A stretch of DNA of 8,911 nt. It comes from Candidatus Methanomethylicia archaeon (GTDB lineage Archaea > Thermoproteota > Methanomethylicia > CALHIW01). The stretch is taken from the NCBI GenBank assembly GCA_938030905.1, contig CALHIW010000025.1, positions 1-8,911 of the forward strand, given 5' to 3'. Shown here one piece after another: positions 1 through 7,200 of the stretch (position 1 is its first letter; the number at the start of each line of letters is the position of its first letter). The notes under the pieces were generated by a model. That model saw nothing but the letters and a program-made list of their open reading frames with translations, searched no databases and was not told the origin of the DNA. The position numbers and the translations under genes were made by a program.

Positions 1-192
1 GTCATATTGCTATTGAGTCATATCTAGATGGTTAAAGCGTACCTTAAAGATAAATGAGAAACACTAAAAGAACCAACACATTTACCAGTAAATATAAGCA
101 CTCTTCAGATAAAATCATAAAATAGAGAAGCTTACATACTATGTTGCTTATAACTTGATTTAGGATGTAAAATACATGTAGTTGATAGCTTA

Positions 193-894
193 GGTTTACA
201 AGCGAAAGCTTACAGCGTTATTAACTTAAATGCCTCCATTATGAGTTTGAGCATTTTTGAGTAGTTTTGATCCTGAGGTTGGGTTATATAGAGTTTCCCT
301 AGGGATCATAGAGTGCTTTACATGATTGTAGTAAGTCCTCTCTACGTCCCTTAGGCCTCTATTCCTTAGGAAGCGTAGGTCAAAGTCTTTTTAGGTGGCA
401 ATTAATTTCTCTGCTAGCCCCCCATCAAATGTGATCATCTTCGCGCTGAACCTATGTGACATGTCCTAGATTCCAAGCATGACTCTGAACATCATTGGCT
501 CCTTCAACTACAGCAATCTTCCAGCTCATCTTATAGTAAGAAGTCTTCTATCTCAAGCTCCATAATAAGCCATATCCAAGCCTACCCATTAGTCACCTTC
601 ACCTCCCTTTATTAACGATAGCAATTCTGGCATAACCAAAATACAAGAATTCTTTAAATTTAAAGAGTTCCTAAGCCATTTCCGGATAGTTTTATGACTT
701 AGCTCGATAAGGAGATGTCGCTTACATAAAGTTTTATGGTAGTTCTTCCTCCATGTTCATGGGGTGTCCGATTCTACGATTGTGACTCTTTTGATTCTTG
801 CCTTCTTTCCTCATGTTTCTGAAGAAGTTGTATTGGATGCGGTAGAAGTTTTTCTTTAAGTACCCGCTATACCATCATTCAAGGCTTAGAAACC
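193..894. mobile_element. Possible boundaries of the eroded IS6-like element
   Basis: GGTTTACAAGC at 193-203 is matched in inverted orientation by GCTTAGAAACC at 884-894, agreeing at 9 of 11 positions. The two arms bracket the eroded transposase frame and give an element of about 700 bp, a normal size for IS6-type elements, whose ends commonly begin with GG. No target-site duplication of the expected 8 bp is visible (flanks ATAGCTTA and GAGAACAC). A match this weak could arise by chance among the possible pairs, so the boundary is tentative. Confidence 0.2.
226..874 (-). pseudogene. Eroded transposase remnant, possibly IS6-like
   Basis: No intact gene is present, but the minus strand from 738 down to the stop at 226 stays in one frame for 171 codons, broken by about six internal stops. 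Upstream, about 874-750, a second frame reads in a protein-like way (YRIQYNFFRNMRKEGK), needing one frameshift to join. Visible pieces are a helix-turn-helix-like stretch (LSHKTIRKWL, about 710-680), ITFDGGL (about 435-415) and GLRDVERTYYNHVKHSM (about 357-305). The last two resemble the second Asp and the Glu blocks of small archaeal IS6-type DDE transposases, judged from memory. The total of about 215 codons suits that family. The region looks richer in G+C than its surroundings. The family assignment is an inference; that this is dead coding sequence is more secure. It could instead be another small DDE family. Confidence 0.42.
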
Positions 895-1043
895 GAGAAC
901 ACACTTCTGAACACAATAATAACAGAGATATGGTTAGCTGGAATTAGGCCTGACATAGTGATCATATTCTCCTAACATTTAAACCAGCTGTTAATATAAC
1001 TCCTGACCTTATGACTGAATGGATGAAGCCCTATTATGCTTAA
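823..1043 (+). pseudogene. Unassigned coding-like fragment, frameshifted
   Basis: A plus-strand frame runs from 823 to a TAA at 973-975 and has protein-like composition in its last 38 codons (for example QGLETENTLLNT and IWLAGIRPDIVIIFS). A one-base shift near its end continues as FKPAVNITPDLMTEWMKPYY and stops at about 1043. I do not recognise the family. It has no start codon with a ribosome-binding site and partly overlaps the N-terminal end of the minus-strand transposase relic, so only one of the two can be original coding in 823-874. The reverse strand of the same stretch also reads open for about 25 codons, which weakens the case. It may be the remnant of a displaced host gene or of another insertion element. 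Confidence 0.25.
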
Positions 1044-1136
1044 ACATCTACGGCTCAAAGCATCTAAACAAATCACTTTCAAAGAAAAATACTCTCAAAA
1101 CCAAAAACCTTATCTTAACAATATCAGGCTTGCTAG

Positions 1137-1152
1137 AGAAAAAATTATAAAG
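1137..1152 (+). promoter_or_regulatory. Archaeal BRE/TATA promoter of the glyA operon
   Basis: A purine-rich BRE-like stretch (GAGAAAAA, 1137-1144) is followed by the TATA-box-like TTATAAAG at 1145-1152. Archaeal transcription normally starts about 25 nt downstream of the box centre, predicting a start near 1172-1176 and hence a leader of only about 10 nt before the SHMT start codon. The next genes follow without room for another promoter, so this probably drives all three. This is motif reading only. Confidence 0.5.
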
Positions 1153-1174
1153 TCACAATAATAAAATATTCTGT

Positions 1175-1179
1175 AGGTG
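1175..1179 (+). promoter_or_regulatory. Shine-Dalgarno site that favours the TTG start of glyA
   Basis: AGGTG is complementary to the CACCU of the archaeal 16S rRNA 3' end and sits 6 nt before TTG at 1186. It overlaps the alternative GTG at 1177, which would then have no ribosome-binding site of its own. If the transcript starts exactly at 1177, leaderless translation from GTG is the alternative. Confidence 0.45.
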
Positions 1180-1185
1180 TTATAT

Positions 1186-2508
1186 TTGAGTTCTGTAAAT
1201 TACCTCAGCTACTATAATAAAGTATTCGAATTAATGATTAAGCATCATAATTGGATGTCTAAAACTATAAATCTTATTGCAAGTGAAAATATAGTTAGTC
1301 CTGCAGTAAGAGAAGCCATGATTTCTGATTTTCATAATCGTTATGCTGAAGGCTGGCCAGGTGAGCGTGTTTATGCCGGATGTAAATATATTGATCAAGT
1401 GGAGCTTTTAACGATTGAGCTGGCTAAAAAAATCTTTAATGCTGAATTTGTTGATGTTAGACCTATTTCCGGTGTTGTTGCAAATCTTGTTGTCTATACA
1501 GCTTTTACAGAGCCAGGTGATGTAATGATGTCTCTCTCCATACCTTGTGGCGGACATATAAGTACTGGAAAAAAGGAGCTTTGGGGCACTGCTGGTATAG
1601 TTCATGGGCTTAATGTTGAATACTTTCCTTATGATGTTGATGAACTAAATATAGATGTAGATGCGACGATAAAGATTTTAAAAAATGGGAAAAAAACTAT
1701 AAAACTTCTGATGTTTGGCGCCTCAGTTTTCCCATTTCCTCATCCAGTTAAAGAAATCGCTCCTATTGCCCATGATCTTGGAATAGTTGTTGCTTATGAT
1801 GCAGCTCATGTACTTGGATTAATCGCTGGTGGATTTTTTCAAGATCCTCTAAGAGAGGGAGCTGATGTTATTTCAGCTTCTACTCATAAGACTCTTCCAG
1901 GACCCCAGCATGGTATAGTAATATCATGGAACAAATATTCTGACTTAATTAAAAAATCATCCTTTCCAGGATTATTGAGTAATCATCATCTTCATAATGT
2001 AGCAGCATTGTGTATAGCTCTATCTGAAATAGCTCAATTTGGTAGAGAATATGCTGCACAAATTATTAAGAATGCTAGAGCTCTTGCTCAAGCTTTACAT
2101 GAACGGGGACTTAAGGTTCTTGGTGAAAAAAGAGGATTTACTGAAAGCCATGTTATTTTATTAGATACAGTAGCTTCATGTGGAATCGGTGGACGCGAAG
2201 CCGAAGGAAGACTTGAAAATTCAAATATCATAGTTAATAGAAATTTGCTACCATATGATCTTAAGAAATATAAACGTCATTATACGGACCCTGGGGGAAT
2301 TAGACTTGGTACTGCAGAAGTGACTAGATTAGGAATGAAGGAATCCGATATGGAAATCATCGCTGATTTTATTACTGATGTACTTATCAAAAATAAACCT
2401 TCTACTGAGGTTTCTAAAAGTGTTACAGAGTTTAGAAGAAATTTCAATAAATGTCATTATTGTTTTGATAGTGTTCGTGAAGCTTATGAGTATATAAAGC
2501 TTAAGTAG
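1186..2508 (+). CDS. glyA: Serine hydroxymethyltransferase, archaeal type
   Basis: This PLP enzyme interconverts serine and glycine, passing the one-carbon unit to a tetrahydropterin (tetrahydrofolate or tetrahydromethanopterin in archaea). The 440-residue product (from TTG) is full length for the archaeal branch. Visible family blocks are INLIASENIVSP near residues 28-39, RYAEGWPGERVYAG near 52-65, PISGVVANL near 94-102, the PLP-ring Asp and His in YDAAHVLG (D205, H208), the Schiff-base lysine in STHKTLPGPQHG (K235) and the substrate-carboxylate arginine in GGIRLGTAEVTR (R373). No signal peptide or membrane segment is seen, so it is cytosolic. An AGGTG ribosome-binding site 6 nt upstream favours TTG at 1186; GTG at 1177 would add three residues. 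The stop overlaps the next gene's start by one base, so it is the first gene of an operon with the MazG-like and CBS genes. The identification is secure; the exact start and cofactor are not. Confidence 0.96.
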   Translation: MSSVNYLSYYNKVFELMIKHHNWMSKTINLIASENIVSPAVREAMISDFHNRYAEGWPGERVYAGCKYIDQVELLTIELAKKIFNAEFVDVRPISGVVANLVVYTAFTEPGDVMMSLSIPCGGHISTGKKELWGTAGIVHGLNVEYFPYDVDELNIDVDATIKILKNGKKTIKLLMFGASVFPFPHPVKEIAPIAHDLGIVVAYDAAHVLGLIAGGFFQDPLREGADVISASTHKTLPGPQHGIVISWNKYSDLIKKSSFPGLLSNHHLHNVAALCIALSEIAQFGREYAAQIIKNARALAQALHERGLKVLGEKRGFTESHVILLDTVASCGIGGREAEGRLENSNIIVNRNLLPYDLKKYKRHYTDPGGIRLGTAEVTRLGMKESDMEIIADFITDVLIKNKPSTEVSKSVTEFRRNFNKCHYCFDSVREAYEYIKLK

Positions 2509-2804
2509 TGGTCTATTTGAGGATTGAGGATGCCCAGAATTTGATGAAAAGCTTATATTATAGTAAAGATAAAGCTAGAGGTATTGACAAAACTTTTATG
2601 TGGTATATTGAAGAGCTTGGTGAGCTTGCTAGGGCGATAAGAAATAATGATAGGGTTTCTATAATGGAAGAACTTGCAGACAGTATAGCATGGTTATTAT
2701 CAATGGCTAACTTACTTGATATAAAACTAGAAGAAGTAATAACTGCTAAGTATAATGGAGTATGTCCAAAGTGTAAAAATATTCCATGTAAATGTATTGT
2801 TTAG
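2508..2804 (+). CDS. MazG-like nucleotide pyrophosphohydrolase with Cys tail
   Basis: This 98-residue protein belongs to the all-alpha NTP pyrophosphohydrolase (MazG-like) superfamily, whose members use Mg2+ to hydrolyse (d)NTPs to (d)NMP and pyrophosphate. The acidic metal-binding signature is present: E35-E36-L-G-E39 on one helix and E55-L-A-D58 on the next, within EELGELARAI and EELADSIAWLL. The C-terminus carries C86-P-K-C89 and C94-K-C96, which looks like a small zinc knuckle and recurs, as I recall, in archaeal members of this short family. The GTG start overlaps the last base of the SHMT stop and lacks a clear ribosome-binding site, suggesting translational coupling. The CBS gene begins 12 nt after its stop. 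The actual substrate cannot be read from sequence; dUTP, dCTP or damaged nucleotides are all possible. Confidence 0.85.
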   Translation: MVYLRIEDAQNLMKSLYYSKDKARGIDKTFMWYIEELGELARAIRNNDRVSIMEELADSIAWLLSMANLLDIKLEEVITAKYNGVCPKCKNIPCKCIV

Positions 2805-2811
2805 GTGGGTG
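2803..2811 (+). promoter_or_regulatory. Ribosome-binding site that sets the CBS gene start
   Basis: AGGTGGGTG, beginning inside the stop codon of the MazG-like gene, provides a Shine-Dalgarno match (AGGTG, 2803-2807) 9 nt before ATG at 2817. It overlaps the longer alternative GTG at 2805, which therefore has no site of its own. This favours a 274-residue product over one of 278. Confidence 0.55.
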
Positions 2812-2816
2812 TATCT

Positions 2817-3641
2817 ATGAAAGTTGAAGATCTAATGTCACCACCAATCTATATGGAAATCCCAATGTCTCGTAAGGAGCTTCTTGAATTTATGAAGAAG
2901 AGAAATATCAATTTTGTCCCATTAGTGAAGAGAAATACAAAAAGGGTTATCGGTGTAATAACTAGAAATGATTTACTTCGATATCCTGATGAAGAGCAAA
3001 TAGCATTAATTATGAATCGTAATTTGTTGACTGTTACTCCTACTACAAGTATTACTGAGGCGGCCAAAAAAATCCTTGATAGTAATCAAAGATATTTGCT
3101 AGTTATTGATGATGAACTTAAGGGTGTACTTTCAGTTGCCGATATTGTTTGGAAATTTATAGCCGTTCAACAGTTTAGTGAAACTGTTGAACAATTTATG
3201 AGTCGGAAATTTCTATGTTTATGGCATCATCTTCCAGTTAAAGTAGCCTATAAGATAATGAAGTTTGATGGAACAGAAGCGGCACCTGTAATTGATGATT
3301 GCGCCGCACTTGTAGGTTTCATAACTATATCTGATATTTTGAATACAGTTCAAGTAATAGTAAAAGATAAGACATCACACTTAAGCACATCTGGAGAATC
3401 TCAAGAATGGGATTGGGATGTAAGCTCTATAATATATATAACAAAGGAAGAACTTGAATTCCCCGATAGAACAGTTGCGGACATTATGTCTAAGAAGGTG
3501 TATACTGTAACCACATCAACAACCATTTCTGAATGTGCTAAGAAAATGAAAAAATTTGATATAGATCAGATGCCTGTAACAGATGCTAATGGAAACTTAG
3601 TTGGTATTATTCAGGATATGCATTTATTATCTGCTTTATAA
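2817..3641 (+). CDS. Four-CBS-domain protein (two Bateman modules)
   Basis: The 274-residue protein consists almost entirely of four CBS repeats, at about residues 3-55, 63-114, 124-177 and 220-273. CBS pairs (Bateman modules) commonly bind adenosine nucleotides or S-adenosylmethionine and act as regulatory sensors. The first three repeats end in the usual G-[IV]-[IL]-[ST]-x-x-D pattern (GVITRNDLL, GVLSVADIV, GFITISDIL). The fourth reads GIIQDMHLL, with Gln and His at the Ser/Thr and Asp positions, so its ligand site may be altered. A linker of about 35 residues (183-218), acidic and containing EWDWD, separates repeats 3 and 4. There is no attached enzyme, DNA-binding or membrane domain. It is the last gene of the glyA operon, and an insertion-sequence relic begins 5 bp after its stop, with no recognisable native terminator between. 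The ligand and target are unknown. Confidence 0.9.
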   Translation: MKVEDLMSPPIYMEIPMSRKELLEFMKKRNINFVPLVKRNTKRVIGVITRNDLLRYPDEEQIALIMNRNLLTVTPTTSITEAAKKILDSNQRYLLVIDDELKGVLSVADIVWKFIAVQQFSETVEQFMSRKFLCLWHHLPVKVAYKIMKFDGTEAAPVIDDCAALVGFITISDILNTVQVIVKDKTSHLSTSGESQEWDWDVSSIIYITKEELEFPDRTVADIMSKKVYTVTTSTTISECAKKMKKFDIDQMPVTDANGNLVGIIQDMHLLSAL

Positions 3642-3646
3642 CCATA

Positions 3647-3663
3647 GAATTCATCTGAAAACT
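3647..3663 (+). repeat. Left terminal inverted repeat of the IS5-like element
   Basis: GAATTCATCTGAAAACT pairs with the right end at 4197-4213, with one mismatch (T against C at the fourth base). The inferred transposase stop TGA (complement of 3651-3653) lies inside this repeat, an arrangement often seen in compact insertion sequences. Confidence 0.85.
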
Positions 3664-4171
3664 CTTAGGTATATGGTTATGCAGGCTAATTGGACGAAGC
3701 CTCAGAAGTTGTAGCCAGCCTTTGATATCTTATGACTAGTTTTTTCTGAAACCTCCCCTTTAACCATGCTGGAACTTTTCAACGCCGCTTCTCATACGTT
3801 TGTATCTTTCCTTATTGAGTCTGTATGGTCTCCCACGCTTCGGTTTATGCCTGTTCCTAGGGTTAACTGGTATACTCACCTTTATACTTCTCCTCTTTAG
3901 GTATTTCTCTGTCTCCCTTGTGTTGTATGTGAGTCTACATGAGCACCTTTAGGACTATTCCCAAGCTTCCCAATGCCTTTAACCCTCATACCCTCTATGA
4001 TCTCTATGAAACGCCTGCTATCATGCTCATCCACCTACAACCAGTGACAAGCATATATAAGATACCGTTCAGCGCCTTTCTATCGTCAACCTAGATCTAC
4101 CAGTTCTAGCCTTAGGTGGAAGAAGCCTAATGAGTCCCACTCACCATCAGAAAGGTCATGAAACTCTACAC
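3651..4171 (-). pseudogene. IS5-family transposase, deleted and frameshifted
   Basis: Reading the minus strand across frames recovers an IS5-type DDE transposase: FHDLSDGEWDSL (about 4160-4125), LLPPKARTGRSRL (about 4125-4085), DDRKALNGILYMLVTGCRW (about 4090-4030), SRRFIEIIEG (about 4018-3988), HVDSHTT (about 3936-3915), IPVNPRNRHKPKRGRPYRL (about 3873-3815), RSGVEKFQHG (about 3793-3763), KLVIRYQRLATT (about 3735-3700) and FVQLACITIYLRVFR ending in TGA at 3653-3651. At least four frame changes and several stops make it nonfunctional. Around 4020 the text jumps from the N-terminal block to a block just before the second catalytic Asp, so the segment with the first Asp is deleted. The second Asp region (HVDS) and the Glu region (GVEKF) are still recognisable. 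Family placement rests on remembered motif order; the match along the chain is strong. Confidence 0.85.
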
Positions 4172-4196
4172 CAAAACTTTACAAAAAAGTTTAAAT

Positions 4197-4213
4197 AGTT
4201 TTCAGATGAGTTC
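4197..4213 (-). repeat. Right terminal inverted repeat of the IS5-like element
   Basis: AGTTTTCAGATGAGTTC is the inverted partner of 3647-3663 (16 of 17). It marks the upstream, transposase-start side of the element and ends 10 bp from the stop codon of the polymerase gene, so the native 3' untranslated region of that gene has been displaced. Confidence 0.85.
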
Positions 4214-4223
4214 ATAAAGAAAC

Positions 4224-7200
4224 TTATAATAGCTTAAGTTGTTTTCCATTTTTAGAATTAAACATGGATTTAAGTAAATCACTAATTAGCTTTATTCTTT
4301 GAGTTGTGTACTTGTCAATATTATACTTTTCAGCTATTAGGTATATGAGTTCAAGATGTTTTTTGATGTTTGCCTCATGAACTGTAGGAAATAGTTTGCC
4401 TCCACATTTCTTACATCGACCAGAAATCGGTATTCTTCTATATAATGAATTACATTTAATACATCTAACTTTCTGTGTTAAAAACGATTTTAAATTACCT
4501 ATAAGATCTGGTAGGAAATGATGTGATAATAATCTTACTGCTACTTCAACCGCATTGACAGCTAAGATTTTATGTGTCAACTCCATTTGCAGCATCACTT
4601 TATCTTTAATGTTTTTTAGTCTCTTATACATATTCATTTTGGGACCATTATTGATTGATATAGTGTCATGTAAAAATTTAATACATGTATACTGACTTTG
4701 TTTTTCTAAATGATTTTTTACTATATCGACAACATTTAATACATCTTTAGGTTCAGGACATTTTAAACTACTTTCATAGAACTCCAAATTAAATCTACTA
4801 TGTGTTTCAATATTATGTGATTCGTCATCAACCTCTACTGGATTAAGATTTGTTGTCAGTAAGTATACAGTATCCATGAGTCCACCTCTATTGCTAGGGA
4901 GATAATATGTTGAAAAATTTATTAAAGCATCCAAAGCTAGAACGATGGAGTCCTCATCTCCATCACAATTTCTCCTCTTGGCAGCATGCCAGTAAGGATG
5001 AGCATAACAGACATTAGCATCTGTGAAGCCTATAATGCGTCCAATCACTCCTGAGTATGTATGTGGTGCAATACCAACAATTAAATGACCAATAAGATCC
5101 TTAGGTTGTTTAACATTATAATATGGACTAAGGCCGTAAAATTTAACTAATAGATCATCAATAAAATTAGCTATTTTGATTAAATACTCTGAAGAATTTT
5201 TTGGAAGAATTACATCTTGAATCTTAAGCTCTAGCACCTGTTCTTCGTCTCTAAGCTCTGCCCCTAAAAAATCTTTTTCATATCCTAGCCTTTTTAGAGT
5301 ATTTATGGATGTACCTATTTCTCTTGGTTTAAAATGTGTTAGTGGTGCATTAGTAGCATCAAATCTAATAGTTCCATCCTTATATACATATAAATCATAG
5401 AAAGATCTTAATAATCCCTTTTCAATAGGCTCTGGAACTTTATATAAACTGCTTAATCTCTTGACTCCTTTCAAATGTCTAATATTAATTCCAAGTTCTT
5501 TCATAGCTTTAGAGATTTCAGCGTCAATATCAATTACGTATCCCTTATATGTAATCAGGGAACTATTGCAAAATTGACACCTTTCCATATTTGAGTTTAA
5601 TATCACATTACATTTGTTGCAATATTTCCATAAACTTTTATATAGCATCTTTCCACAATTTGGGCAAACACTTTTATAGGTAATACAGCCGCAAGCATCA
5701 CATTTTCTGATGCATAATTCAATAAATGTTTTTTGATATTTTTCCTTAATTTTTATTAGGTCTCTAATTATTCTTCCAGTTGGAAATAATACCTGAGCTG
5801 GTGGTTTTAAAACTCGTCTTTTAGCCTTTTCAGGTCTACCAATACGTGCTCCTATAAATGAGATATATTTCGGCCTTAGCTTTATACCTGAAATTGTACT
5901 AAGCACTTCAAAAGGATCTTCCAATTTAGGGAAACTCTCCATTTTAGCATCCAGTAATAACCTTTTAAGAATTAGAATTTCTTCACCAAGGAAAATTTGG
6001 CCATCAACTATCTCATGTGGTATTAATGCTTTTTCAAGAATTCTTTTACATTCTGGCACCATTTTAAGATGGGCTTTATCAACTTCATGCGAATCTTCTA
6101 AGGCTTTCAGAATCCAATTCCTTAATATTAGTATCTCATTGATATTTAATTTTTTCCAGTCATACACATATCTTGGATGTAACGGAATATCTAATAATTC
6201 TGAAATTCTTAAAGCATCAGAGGCGCATGGTTTTTCTCTTAATGGGTTCCTGAGATATTTAGTCAGTTTTTCTACTTCAATACCAATATGCAATGATGCT
6301 TCTTCCATTCTACCATTAAACCTCCGGTTAATTACACTAGCTAACTCTTCAGCCCACCATTCTTCACAATATCCTGCAGGAATTAAAGGATGATTGTTTT
6401 CAAGAAAGTCACCAAAAGCTATTAATATATCTCCAAGAAAGAGGATTTCAGATACATCTTCATATTTTATATTTGTGCTAGCTATTACAACTGATCCGTT
6501 TTTTAATTTAACTATTGGGGGTTCAATAGTATCTACTGGTAGTACTGTTGCGCTCTTTCCGGGTCTTTCTAGCCTTAATTGTGTTCCTATAGCTATTGTC
6601 TCATTTAGGATTATCATGGTAGCCGGATGAATTCCTACCGCAGCTAATCCTGTATTTCTGGCTCTACCATATCTTAATCTGAACCCGCCAGTTTGAGATG
6701 GTCCTGAAAGTATAGGTCTCCCAGCAATTATGTCAGTCATGTACTTGTCATTAGGCTTTATTTCTGAGGTATTTTGCTCTTCATTATCAACTCTAATATC
6801 TCTTAACCAATTCCATCCTTCAAGGCCTAGCTGACTAACTATTTTCCATATTTTACTAGCTTTACCTACAATTCCATCATTTATAACTCTTAATGCCCCA
6901 CCTCTAACAGCATTCGTTTCAATTCTTCTTAAATTTCTATGTCCTGTAATCTCTATGGGATCTGTAGCTATACCAGTAACTTCAACCGGTAATCTCCAGA
7001 GAACATATTTTAGAACGTCGTCACTAACATGATACTGAAACCTGCTAATGGATCTTTCATAAGTTCTGAGTTCCTCAATAAACCTCTCAATTTCGACGCT
7101 TATTGGTTTATATCTATCAAGCTTTAGAAGATTTCTTATGTAGTCTCCAATAACAACTGTTAATCCTTGTTCAGTTCCTCCTGCACTTCTTATTGGTCCT

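Larger units (their letters stand above)
3647..4213. mobile_element. Internally deleted IS5-family insertion sequence
   Basis: GAATTCATCTGAAAACT at 3647-3663 and AGTTTTCAGATGAGTTC at 4197-4213 are terminal inverted repeats matching at 16 of 17 positions. Both ends are flanked by ATA (3644-3646 and 4214-4216), consistent with a 3-bp target duplication, although three bases could match by chance. Between them lies a minus-strand IS5-type transposase relic. At 567 bp the element is clearly shorter than an intact member with a full transposase (roughly 0.8-0.9 kb), because the centre of the gene is missing. It sits in the short gap between convergent genes, 5 bp from the CBS stop and 10 bp from the polymerase stop. 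It appears richer in G+C than its neighbours, suggesting acquisition from elsewhere. Confidence 0.85.

Noticed and set aside
104..121. TTCAGATAAAATCATAAA resembles the right end of the IS5-like element plus its flank
   Set aside because: About half the similarity covers bases outside the element's inverted repeat, which should not be shared between copies, and no transposase remnant of that type adjoins it. Treated as chance in AT-rich DNA.
1..192. Possible RNA gene or repeat array at the window start
   Set aside because: No clover-leaf signature, box motif or regularly spaced repeat could be found; the stretch is AT-rich spacer with nothing I can support.
1408..1605. Minus-strand frame of 65 codons inside the SHMT gene
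   Set aside because: It lies wholly antisense to a clearly conserved enzyme and has no recognisable domain or promoter.
2849..3067. Minus-strand frame of 72 codons inside the CBS gene
   Set aside because: Its hydrophobic look is a by-product of the antisense of Lys/Glu-rich coding sequence; the CBS protein explains the region.
4950..4970. Possible intein insertion point in the DP2 catalytic motif
   Set aside because: The NCDGDED motif is continuous and the protein has normal intein-free length, so no intein is present.
6139..6630. Two plus-strand frames of 84 and 78 codons inside the polymerase gene
   Set aside because: Both are antisense to conserved DP2 sequence and lack any start signal of their own.
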